From: an uncultured Bacillota bacterium
Lineage (GTDB): Bacteria > Bacillota > Clostridia > Peptostreptococcales > Anaerovoracaceae
Assembly: GCA_946408315.1 (NCBI GenBank)
Contig: CAMJRV010000032.1
Span: 1-12,192, forward strand
Length of the DNA stretch: 12,192 bases
Reading direction: 5' to 3'
The notes beneath the pieces are model-generated. The model had not been told where the DNA came from. It saw nothing but the letters and a program-made list of their open reading frames with translations, and made no database searches. Position numbers and translations under genes: made by a program. Positions 1-6,522 of this stretch are shown here, one piece after another. Numbering within the stretch: position 1 is the stretch's first letter; every line of letters begins with the position of its first letter.

Positions 1-740
1 TTCTTCTTGCGTTCAGTATTTTTGGAAAGGGAGCTGCGAAGCAATCGGCACCCGGTGCAGCGGTTATTCAGTTTCTCGGCGGTATTCATGAAGTCTATTT
101 CCCGTACATACTGATGAAACCGTTGCTCATTCTTGCTGCAATAGGCGGCGGCTTAGCGGCCGATTTTACCTTTGTAATGCTGAATGCCGGTCTGGTTGCG
201 CCGCCTTCGCCTGGAACCATATTTGCAGAAATAGCAATGTCTCCTAAAGGAGGCTTACTGCCGGTACTTGCAGGTATTGCAGTGGGAGCAATTGTATCCT
301 TCCTCATCGCTTCGGTGATTCTGAAGAGGGATAAGTCAGAGGTTGACATGGATGAAGACGCTTTGGGCATGGCGCAGAAAATGACTGCCATGATGAAGGC
401 CGAGAGCAAGGGACAGAAGCCGCTGAGCGCTGCGTCGCCTGCATTCGCTGCTGTATCAGGTGAAGTTCCCAAGGTCATCGTGTTCGCATGTGAGGCGGGC
501 ATGGGTTCTTCGGCAATGGGCGAATCCATACTAAAGAAAAAAATCAAAGAAGCCGGTCTGTCCATTGAGGTCAAACATTCTGCGGTCAATGCGCTTCCTG
601 CCGATGCGGAGGTCATTTTTACCCAGGAAAGCCTTGCCGGCAGAGCAGCCCAGGTTGTACCCGATGCAGAGATTATAACGATCAAAAACTTCCTCGAACA
701 AACCGCATACGACGAGTATCTGAGCAGGTTTAAGAAATAG
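1..740 (+). CDS. mtlA: Mannitol-type PTS permease EIICB, C-terminal part (5' truncated by window)
   Basis: The reading frame is open from base 3 at the window edge to a TAG stop at 738-740, giving about 245 visible residues of a longer protein. The first residues (GKGAAKQSAPGAA, then FLGGIHEVYFPYILMKP) match the conserved end of the mannitol EIIC channel domain. Two hydrophobic stretches follow (about bases 120-200 and 252-323), then a charged and Ala/Ser-rich linker. The cytoplasmic EIIB domain starts near base 471 (KVIVFACEAGMGSSAMG), with the phospho-accepting Cys codon at 489-491. The protein imports and phosphorylates a hexitol, most likely D-mannitol, at the membrane. No EIIA domain is fused; the phosphate donor is the separate EIIA at 2836. 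An internal ATG at 114 is not the start, because homology runs upstream of it. Mannitol specificity is inferred from family resemblance; a related hexitol is possible. Confidence 0.93.
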   Translation, partial: LLAFSIFGKGAAKQSAPGAAVIQFLGGIHEVYFPYILMKPLLILAAIGGGLAADFTFVMLNAGLVAPPSPGTIFAEIAMSPKGGLLPVLAGIAVGAIVSFLIASVILKRDKSEVDMDEDALGMAQKMTAMMKAESKGQKPLSAASPAFAAVSGEVPKVIVFACEAGMGSSAMGESILKKKIKEAGLSIEVKHSAVNALPADAEVIFTQESLAGRAAQVVPDAEIITIKNFLEQTAYDEYLSRFKK

Positions 741-772
741 TACTTAAATCTGAGTAAATGAGGAATGAGGCT

Positions 773-2839
773 ATGAACAGTATGGATGGTTTTACTGTCA
801 GGCAAAAGTTCATATTAAGCAATCTGATTGAGAGGAGCCCTTTGTCAATAAAGGGCCTCTCTCAGCAAATTGACGTCAGCGAGCGTACCATCATGCGCGA
901 GGTTTCCGCAATGAATGACTGGCTGAGAAAATACAAGCTGCGGATCGCCAGCGGCGGAGGCGAGCTTGCTATCAGCGGCAATCAGAAGGACATCGATACG
1001 ATACGCAAGCTTTTCGATGGGATACCACCTTTGTGGCTCCTGACCCAGGAGCAGAGGCAGGTACTGATCACGGCACAGCTTCTGCTGGCAAAGGAACCGA
1101 TCAAATCGGCGTATTTCGGCTGTCAATTCAACGTAGTTGAGGGTACCATCATCTTTTATCTCGATAAGATCGAAAGCTGGCTTAGGACGAAAAATTTGAA
1201 GCTCATCAGGAGAAGGGGATATGGTCTTGAAATCATAGGCTCCGATTGGAGCAAAAGAAATGCTTTTGCCGAGCTTCTGTACAATTACAAGTCTATAAGC
1301 GAGCTTCTGGCGTTTTTGTATGAGGATCATAACGATTATTCGCTGAATGTCTTTTTTGAAGTAACTTTCGGGAAACAGCTCGTTGCCGACGTAAAGGGCA
1401 TGCTGAAAAAACTGTATTCCGAGAGCAGTGTACTGAAGGACAATGATGTTGACAATTTCAGCACCTTCATTCATTTACTGCTGGCGATCGAAAGAACGCG
1501 CAGCAAGATGCCGATTGAACTTCCGGAGGAGCTCATAGAGGATACCTTATCCATCAGCGGGGTTTCCGTCATAAAAGACATTGCCGGTGTTCTTGATGAA
1601 AATGGAATAGAACTTCCTGAAAGTGAACTTGCATATCTTGCGATTCATCTGATGGAGGATAGAAATACATATCCTGATGACAAAGTGCCGGAGGAACTGG
1701 GCTTTGATCTTGAGGACGCTGTCCGGGAAATCGTATCGATCACAGGAAAAAGGCTGAATGTGGCAATTCTGTGTGATAATCAGCTCGTGAGCGGGCTCAT
1801 GCAGCATATCAACCCCGCGTTATACAGGCTGACGATGGGGCTTGAAGTGAGAAATCCGATCATCGACGATATCAAAGAGTATTACAAGGAATTGTATGAA
1901 GCTGTCGACTATGCATGCAGGCTGGTTTTTTCAAAATACAATCTCCTGATACCGGCCAATGAGCTTGGCTATGTGACGATGCATATCGGTGCGGCGATAG
2001 AACGGCAGCATGGATCTGAAAACAGGCTGCGGGTTTTGCTCATCTGTCCCAACGGGATCAGCACTGTGAAAATACTATGCGGTAAGCTGAAAAGCAAATT
2101 CCCGGAAATCGATGCGGTTGACGTATGTTCCCTGAGGGAAATGGATGAAAAGATAAAGGAAAACTATGACATCATATTGTCAACGGTAGATGTAAGCAAG
2201 AAGTCCGAGAACGACATCCTCTTCATTTCTCCATTTTTGCCGAGCAAGGATGTTGAGAAGGTTGGCGCCCTGATTAATGCCAGGATAGAGGAAGGCGGCG
2301 GTATGAAAATACCTCCGGATGAAGGCTTTCCTGAAGCGGCGGGAGAGACGGAAGCGGACTTTGTTGCGGCAGACAATATGATTAAGAATTTCAAGCTGAA
2401 AAGCTTTGAATGTGATAATATCCGGAGCACGATAGGGGAAATCGTTCAGGAGCTTTACGGCTCCGGTTTCATCGCCGAAACAGGTAAGGTGGAGAATCAA
2501 ATCCTGAAGAGGGAAGCAAAGGGAAGCGTTGTGATTCCTGGGAGCCATGTGGCTCTGGTCCATATCAGGACAGAGGAAATCGACTCCCCCTTTGTAGGCG
2601 TTTTCAGACTGGAGCGCTTTATCGAAATGAAAAGCGCAGGATTCTCCGTAGAAAATGTAGATACCATCCTGGTTATGCTGGCAAGGAAAAACGAGAGGGA
2701 TTATATCCTTGAGATGCTCGGCAAAATCAGCGCCTCCCTGGTAGAGAGCGAGAGCGTTATCAATGTATTGAGATTTGGAGATATAGCAGATATAAGAAAT
2801 GAACTGATAAAAATAATCAACAGGGAGGAAAGCGTATGA
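773..2839 (+). CDS. mtlR: MtlR-type PRD transcriptional activator of the hexitol operon
   Basis: This is a BglG/MtlR-family regulator with a DNA-binding, not RNA-binding, N-terminus. Counting from the ATG at 773, an HTH covers about residues 6-65 and a second HTH-like module about 90-155. PRD1 carries His234 (FIHLLL) and His292 (LAIHLME). PRD2 carries His345 (LMQHINPAL) and His404 (VTMHIGAA). A GatB-like EIIB domain has Cys425 (LLICPNGIST), and a C-terminal EIIA-like domain spans about 530-680. In B. subtilis and Geobacillus MtlR, HPr and the mannitol EII proteins phosphorylate these sites, so activity follows PTS flux. The EIIA-like domain has IPGS instead of the IPH of transport EIIAs; His597 (ALVHIR) is the likely substitute site. 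An in-frame ATG at 758 lacks a good ribosome-binding site, whereas 773 has AGGA at 761-764 with 8-base spacing, so I prefer 773. The stop overlaps the next start (ATGA). Confidence 0.92.
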   Translation: MNSMDGFTVRQKFILSNLIERSPLSIKGLSQQIDVSERTIMREVSAMNDWLRKYKLRIASGGGELAISGNQKDIDTIRKLFDGIPPLWLLTQEQRQVLITAQLLLAKEPIKSAYFGCQFNVVEGTIIFYLDKIESWLRTKNLKLIRRRGYGLEIIGSDWSKRNAFAELLYNYKSISELLAFLYEDHNDYSLNVFFEVTFGKQLVADVKGMLKKLYSESSVLKDNDVDNFSTFIHLLLAIERTRSKMPIELPEELIEDTLSISGVSVIKDIAGVLDENGIELPESELAYLAIHLMEDRNTYPDDKVPEELGFDLEDAVREIVSITGKRLNVAILCDNQLVSGLMQHINPALYRLTMGLEVRNPIIDDIKEYYKELYEAVDYACRLVFSKYNLLIPANELGYVTMHIGAAIERQHGSENRLRVLLICPNGISTVKILCGKLKSKFPEIDAVDVCSLREMDEKIKENYDIILSTVDVSKKSENDILFISPFLPSKDVEKVGALINARIEEGGGMKIPPDEGFPEAAGETEADFVAADNMIKNFKLKSFECDNIRSTIGEIVQELYGSGFIAETGKVENQILKREAKGSVVIPGSHVALVHIRTEEIDSPFVGVFRLERFIEMKSAGFSVENVDTILVMLARKNERDYILEMLGKISASLVESESVINVLRFGDIADIRNELIKIINREESV

Positions 2840-3276
2840 ACAAATCGATTTTGAATGAAGGAAACATTATATTGAGCGCCGCGTCGGAGGGAAAGTTCGA
2901 AGCTATCGAAAGAGCCGGAAAACTCCTGGCGGACAACGGCTATGTGGAGCCGGATTATATAGAGGGTATGAAAAAAAGAGAGATGGAAGTGACCACCTAT
3001 ATCGGTAACGGAATCGCCATTCCTCACAGTACCTCTCAGTATATAAAACACATAAAAAAGTCGGGAATCGTAGTCGTGCAATACCCGGAGGGAGTGGATT
3101 TCGGCGAGGGGAATATCGCCTACATCCTGATCGGTATCGCGGGTATGAATGATGAACATCTGGAAATCCTGTCCTCCATCGCTCTGGTATGCCAGGATGA
3201 GGACAACGTAGGAAAGCTCAGGAATGCGGACGCCAAAGAGGAAATCATATCGATCCTGACAGAAGGGGATGAATAG
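2836..3276 (+). CDS. mtlF: Mannitol-type PTS EIIA component
   Basis: A 146-residue free-standing EIIA of the mannitol/fructose family, of normal length for MtlF. The active-site histidine is His64 in GNGIAIPHST. It takes phosphate from HPr-His15 and passes it to the EIIB cysteine of the upstream permease, acting in the cytoplasm. The start overlaps the mtlR stop in an ATGA junction and is preceded by a strong ribosome-binding site (GGGAGGA), pointing to translational coupling. The C-terminal part (EHLEILSSIALVCQDEDNVGKL) fits the family. The order mtlA-mtlR-mtlF is the classical Firmicute mannitol operon order. What follows differs: mtlD is expected next, but a PfkB-type kinase is there instead. 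Confidence 0.94.
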   Translation: MNKSILNEGNIILSAASEGKFEAIERAGKLLADNGYVEPDYIEGMKKREMEVTTYIGNGIAIPHSTSQYIKHIKKSGIVVVQYPEGVDFGEGNIAYILIGIAGMNDEHLEILSSIALVCQDEDNVGKLRNADAKEEIISILTEGDE

Positions 3277-4215
3277 ATGATCAAGACCGTGACTCTGAAC
3301 CCGGCGGTGGATAAAACCGTGGAGATCAATGATTTTAAAGTCGGCGAAGTCAACCGGATTTCTTCTATCCGGCTGGACGCGGGAGGAAAAGGGATCAACG
3401 TGTCCAAGACGATCAAGGCTCTGGATGGAAGCAGCATTGCCACAGGATTTCTCGCAGGACGAAACGGCGATTATATCAAGGATTGCCTGGACAAAATGCA
3501 GGTGCCAGGGGATTTCCTCTTTGTAAAAGGAGAGACGAGAACAAACCTGAAGGTAGTTGACAGGCGGAACAAGACCAATACGGACATCAATGAGCCGGGC
3601 CTGATCGAGGTAACGGAGGAGGATCTGCACCGGCTTGAGAGCAAGCTCTTTTCCGATCTAAGCAAGGACGATATTTTGGTTTTGTCGGGAAGTATTCCCT
3701 CCAATGTGCCGGTAACTATCTATCGGGAATGGACTGAAAGAGCCAACAAGTCGGGGATAAGGGTATTCCTCGACGCGGACCGGGAGCTCCTTGAAGAAGG
3801 ACTCAAAGCCGGGCCGTATTTAGTAAAACCGAACCTTGCCGAGCTGGAAATCCTGTTGGGCAGAAAGCTTGATGACATGAATGAGATTGTGAGGGCGGGG
3901 CGCAGCCTGCTCGATAGGGGCATAAAGACGGCGGTTATTTCTCTTGGAGCTGACGGGGCGGTTTTCTTTCATGGGGAGCATGCGATATATGCAGAGGGCC
4001 TCAAGGTAGAAGTAAAAAGCACGGTTGGAGCGGGAGACGCGATGGTGGCAGCTCTGGCCCTTGCCATCGACAGAGGTTACGGGCTCGAAAAGGCCGTTTC
4101 CCTGTCCGTTGCGGCAGGCACTGCCAATGTGGCCAGTGAGGGTACGAAGCCGCCTGCTTTAAAGGATGTGCTTGATTACGAAGCCGAAGTGCAGTTAAAA
4201 TACTTGTCAATTTGA
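3277..4215 (+). CDS. fruK: 1-phosphofructokinase (FruK/PfkB family hexose-phosphate kinase)
   Basis: A 312-residue ribokinase/PfkB-family kinase of the FruK/LacC branch. The N-terminus MIKTVTLNPAVDKTV is typical of this branch. PfkB signature 1 is at about 35-46 (AGGKGINVSKTI) and signature 2 at about 248-261 (KSTVGAGDAMVAAL), with catalytic base Asp254 in GAGD. The LVKPNLAEL segment (about 182-190) is also typical. The expected reaction is ATP plus fructose-1-phosphate to fructose-1,6-bisphosphate; tagatose-6-phosphate kinase activity is a known alternative in this branch. The ATG directly abuts the mtlF stop (TAG then ATG), with AAGGGG at 3263-3268 as ribosome-binding site, so it is co-translated with the PTS genes. 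A fructose-1-phosphate kinase is unexpected in a mannitol operon, because MtlD would yield fructose-6-phosphate. See the finding on the alternative hexitol route. Confidence 0.88.
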   Translation: MIKTVTLNPAVDKTVEINDFKVGEVNRISSIRLDAGGKGINVSKTIKALDGSSIATGFLAGRNGDYIKDCLDKMQVPGDFLFVKGETRTNLKVVDRRNKTNTDINEPGLIEVTEEDLHRLESKLFSDLSKDDILVLSGSIPSNVPVTIYREWTERANKSGIRVFLDADRELLEEGLKAGPYLVKPNLAELEILLGRKLDDMNEIVRAGRSLLDRGIKTAVISLGADGAVFFHGEHAIYAEGLKVEVKSTVGAGDAMVAALALAIDRGYGLEKAVSLSVAAGTANVASEGTKPPALKDVLDYEAEVQLKYLSI

Positions 4216-4234
4216 ATGATATGGAGGTCAATCG

Positions 4235-5494
4235 ATGAAAACGAGAGCAGTCAGATTATACGGCGAGAATGATTTGCGCCTGGAAACCTTTGAACTGCCT
4301 GAGATAAAGGACGATGAGATACTGGTAGAAGTGATTTCCGACAGCGTCTGTATGTCGACCTACAAGGCGGCGATCTTAGGAAAAAAACACAAGAGAGTAC
4401 CCCAGGATGTGGACGTAAATCCAATCATCGTGGGACATGAATTTACAGGAAATATCGTCAAGGTGGGCGATAAGTGGAAGGGTCAATTCAAAGAGGGGAC
4501 CAAATTTGCGCAGCAGCCCGCGCTGAACTACAAAGGCTCCATGTGGTCTCCCGGCTACTCCTATATGTATTTTGGAGGAGACGCCACATATAATATTATC
4601 CCTCATGAGGTTATGGAGCTTGGCTGCCTGCTCAACTACGACGGAGAGACCTATTACGAGGCGTCGCTGGCGGAGCCCATGTCCTGCATCATCGGCGCTT
4701 TTCATGCAAATTACCACACGGAAATGGGAAATTACGTGCATAAAATGGGTATCGCGGAAGGGGGCAGGATGGCGCTTTTAGCGGCTGCCGGTCCCATGGG
4801 TCTGGGGGCTATAGACTATGCCCTGCACTGTGACAGGAGACCGGGGCTGCTCGTCGTCACAGATATCGATGATGAGAGGATCGAGCGGGCAAGAAAGATA
4901 TTCCCCGAAGAGGAAGCGGAAAAATGCGGCGTGAAGCTGGCTTTTGTCAATACTGCAAAAATTGAGGACGCGGCGGGGCAGCTGAAAGCCCTCTCCGGCG
5001 GAGAAGGCTTTGATGATGTGTTCGTATTCGCCCCTGTGAAGCAGGTCTTTGAGCAGGGGGACAGCATACTGGCAAGGGACGGCTGTCTGAATTTCTTCGC
5101 GGGTCCGACGGACACCGGTTTTTCAGCGTCACTGAACCTGTATAACATCCACTATGCTTCCACCCATGTGATGGGAACGACAGGGGGAAATACCGACGAC
5201 CTGATCGAGTCGCTGAAGCTTACGGAAAAGAAGCTGATCAACCCTGCCGTCATGGTGACCCATATCGGCGGTCTGGATTCCGTTGCGGAAACAGTTCTCA
5301 ACCTGCCCCACATTCCGGGCGGTAAAAAACTGGTGTATACCCACATCGATATGGAGCTCACCGCCATAAGCGACTTTGAAGAAAAGGGCAGGACCAACCC
5401 GCATTTTGCGAAGCTGGCGGAAATAACGGGCAGAAACAACGGTTTATGGTGCGCGGAGGCAGAGAAATATCTGCTGGAGAACTGGGGAGGGTGA
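4235..5494 (+). CDS. Zinc-dependent sugar-phosphate dehydrogenase, L-sorbose-1-phosphate reductase (SorE)-like
   Basis: A 419-residue medium-chain zinc alcohol dehydrogenase. The N-terminal GroES-like domain has the catalytic zinc set Cys39 (SDSVCMSTYK), His68-Glu69 (VGHEFTG) and Glu147 (LAEPMSC). The four-cysteine structural zinc loop of classical ADHs is absent. The Rossmann domain has its glycine turn at 185-191 (AGPMGLG) and an acidic residue, Asp210, at the end of the second strand (VVTD), which suggests NAD(H) preference. Overall pattern and length recall SorE, which interconverts L-sorbose-1-phosphate and D-glucitol-6-phosphate; I judge this from memory of the family, not an alignment. 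It lies 19 bases after fruK with ribosome-binding site GGAGG near 4223, so it is in the same operon. In this position it likely replaces MtlD and oxidises the imported hexitol phosphate. Substrate and product are unproven; another polyol dehydrogenase of the family remains possible. Confidence 0.8.
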   Translation: MKTRAVRLYGENDLRLETFELPEIKDDEILVEVISDSVCMSTYKAAILGKKHKRVPQDVDVNPIIVGHEFTGNIVKVGDKWKGQFKEGTKFAQQPALNYKGSMWSPGYSYMYFGGDATYNIIPHEVMELGCLLNYDGETYYEASLAEPMSCIIGAFHANYHTEMGNYVHKMGIAEGGRMALLAAAGPMGLGAIDYALHCDRRPGLLVVTDIDDERIERARKIFPEEEAEKCGVKLAFVNTAKIEDAAGQLKALSGGEGFDDVFVFAPVKQVFEQGDSILARDGCLNFFAGPTDTGFSASLNLYNIHYASTHVMGTTGGNTDDLIESLKLTEKKLINPAVMVTHIGGLDSVAETVLNLPHIPGGKKLVYTHIDMELTAISDFEEKGRTNPHFAKLAEITGRNNGLWCAEAEKYLLENWGG

Positions 5495-5501
5495 GAATAA
5501 C

Positions 5502-5765
5502 ATGATATCAAAAGCGATCACAATAACGAATGACACGGGGCTTCACGCCAGGCCCGCGGCAGTGTTTGTAAACACGGCGACAAAATTCAAATCTGAGGTT
5601 ATGGTTCGGAAGGGCGAAAAACAGGTGAATGCGAAGTCCATACTGGCGGTATTGTCGCTGGGTATCTCCAAAGGATCGGATATCGTAATCTCTGTCCAGG
5701 GTTCCGATGAGGAGGAAGCCATGGGTTCCCTTACTGCACTGATCGAATCAAACTTTAATGAGTAG
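5502..5765 (+). CDS. ptsH: HPr phosphocarrier protein encoded in the hexitol operon
   Basis: An 87-residue HPr of normal length. The active-site loop TGLHARPAA contains His15, phosphorylated by Enzyme I and used to charge EIIA. The regulatory site is Ser46 in VNAKSILAVLSLGI, the position phosphorylated by HPr kinase in Firmicutes for CcpA-dependent catabolite repression. Residues after Ser46 are ILAVLS instead of the common IMGVMS. His15 excludes the Crh class, which lacks it. The gene begins 7 bases after the dehydrogenase stop, with GGAGGG at 5486-5491 as ribosome-binding site, and is the last gene before a terminator. No ptsI (Enzyme I) is visible. It may therefore be an operon-dedicated HPr paralogue or the only HPr of the cell; the window cannot tell. 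Confidence 0.93.
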   Translation: MISKAITITNDTGLHARPAAVFVNTATKFKSEVMVRKGEKQVNAKSILAVLSLGISKGSDIVISVQGSDEEEAMGSLTALIESNFNE

Positions 5766-5799
5766 ATGAGATATGAAATGGCTTTGAAATGAAGAATGC

Positions 5800-5841
5800 A
5801 AAAAACGGGGCAAAACGGTGTGCGGTTGGCCCCATTTTTTT
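5800..5841 (+). terminator. Rho-independent terminator of the hexitol operon
   Basis: The left arm GGGGCAAAAC (5807-5816) and right arm GGTTGGCCCC (5824-5833) form a stem with five GC pairs at the base, two internal mismatches and a 7-base loop. An A and seven T residues follow (5834-5841). An A-run just before the stem (5800-5805) mirrors the T-run, so the element could also work for antisense transcription. It lies 35 bases after the HPr stop. Confidence 0.88.
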
Positions 5842-5847
5842 GCCATC

Positions 5848-5877
5848 TTGACAACATAAATCCTATCCTGCTAAAAT
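5848..5877 (+). promoter_or_regulatory. Sigma-A-type promoter of the MarR gene
   Basis: A perfect -35 TTGACA (5848-5853) is followed after 18 bases by TAAAAT (5872-5877) as -10. It lies directly after the terminator and about 44 bases before the MarR start. Transcription would begin near 5884, inside the operator-like palindrome. Confidence 0.75.
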
Positions 5878-5882
5878 AAAAA

Positions 5883-5898
5883 TAGTTTGGCGCCTAAC
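5883..5898. promoter_or_regulatory. Operator-like palindrome, copy 1 (likely MarR-family autoregulatory site)
   Basis: The sequence TAGTTTGGCGCCTAAC contains a 14-base inverted repeat (5885-5898) centred on GGCGCC, with a single mismatched pair. It starts 6 bases after the -10 box, where bound repressor would block transcription. The core 15 bases recur exactly before the glycosyltransferase gene (6476-6490), which supports a shared regulator. MarR proteins commonly bind such sites in their own promoters. The assignment to this MarR is inference. Confidence 0.7.
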
Positions 5899-5920
5899 AA
5901 AATGAATTCAAGGTGGTATC

Positions 5921-6439
5921 ATGCGATTTAATTTACAAAATATAATAGATTCAAAGCTTTTTACAGAATTTGAAGCTGATAATTCTGATCTGGATATAAA
6001 GAAAATCAACTCTTTTATTTTTTTTATGAAAATAAGCGCCGAACTGTCTGCGGAATTGCAATTAAGGCTGGTAGATTTTAAACTCTCCACGGGTAAAGTC
6101 CTGACCTTGCTGGTGCTATGCAAAAGAGACAGCGGATCGTATATGCCCTCTGAGATAGCAGACCTTATTGGAGTTACCAGGGGAACCATGACCGGCTTAA
6201 TTGATGGACTGGAAAGAGATCAATATGTGATTCGGTCTGCACACGATTCTGATCAGCGAAAGATATTCGTGAGTATTACGGAGAATGGGAAAAAGATATT
6301 AAAAGAAATACTGCCTTTCTACTATCGTTTGCTGTCGCAAGTGCTGGAAGCGTTTACCGGAGAGGATGCGGACAATCTGGCCGAGTATGCCATGAAGCTG
6401 AGACGCGAGTTAGAAAAAACAGAAGAAATCAAAAAATAA
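5921..6439 (+). CDS. MarR-family transcriptional regulator
   Basis: A 172-residue winged-helix regulator of the MarR family, slightly longer than typical because of an N-terminal extension of about 25-30 residues. The central winged helix covers about residues 56-122. The recognition helix is near 86-100 (TRGTMTGLIDGLERD) and the wing contains DSDQRKIFVSIT (about 109-120), the DxR-type signature of the family. N- and C-terminal helices would form the dimer interface. The ATG is preceded by AAGGTGG at 5910-5916. An operator-like palindrome sits at its own promoter, and the same sequence precedes the next gene, so it is probably an autorepressor that also controls the glycosyltransferase. The ligand cannot be read from the sequence. 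The gene is visibly more AT-rich than both flanking regions. Confidence 0.9.
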   Translation: MRFNLQNIIDSKLFTEFEADNSDLDIKKINSFIFFMKISAELSAELQLRLVDFKLSTGKVLTLLVLCKRDSGSYMPSEIADLIGVTRGTMTGLIDGLERDQYVIRSAHDSDQRKIFVSITENGKKILKEILPFYYRLLSQVLEAFTGEDADNLAEYAMKLRRELEKTEEIKK

Positions 6440-6442
6440 TTT

Positions 6443-6471
6443 TTGAAAAGCCAGCGAACTATTTTTTTAAA
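6443..6471 (+). promoter_or_regulatory. Weak candidate promoter of the glycosyltransferase gene
   Basis: TTGAAA (6443-6448) and TTTAAA (6466-6471) are separated by 17 bases. The -10 matches consensus at only four of six positions. The support is its geometry: the operator-like repeat starts about 5 bases downstream, as at the MarR promoter. Read-through from the MarR promoter is also likely, since I see no terminator between the genes. Confidence 0.4.
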
Positions 6472-6474
6472 CAG

Positions 6475-6494
6475 TTAGTTTGGCGCCTAATTAA
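6475..6494. promoter_or_regulatory. Operator-like palindrome, copy 2, before the glycosyltransferase
   Basis: Bases 6476-6490 (TAGTTTGGCGCCTAA) repeat exactly the 15-base core found at 5883-5897. The outer bases TTA at 6475-6477 and TAA at 6492-6494 extend the dyad symmetry. Repeating an exact 15-mer in the two intergenic spaces flanking marR is unlikely by chance and suggests a common operator. Confidence 0.7.
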
Positions 6495-6522
6495 TTATGG
6501 AAAGTGAGGGTAACATCAATCT

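Noticed and set aside
758..772. Upstream in-frame ATG at 758 as the mtlR start
   Set aside because: The sequence before it is a poor ribosome-binding site, whereas the ATG at 773 has AGGA/GAGG at suitable spacing. The five extra residues do not match a conserved region. Not fully excluded.
95..805. Minus-strand open frame (236 codons) opposite mtlA
   Set aside because: The + strand carries unambiguous EIIC/EIIB motifs; the antisense product is low-complexity Ser/Ala-rich sequence without motifs.
2701..3630. Long minus-strand open frame (309 codons) across mtlR, mtlF and fruK
   Set aside because: It lies opposite three clearly recognisable genes, has no recognisable family motif, and no ribosome-binding site stands out. 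It is a shadow of the coding strand.
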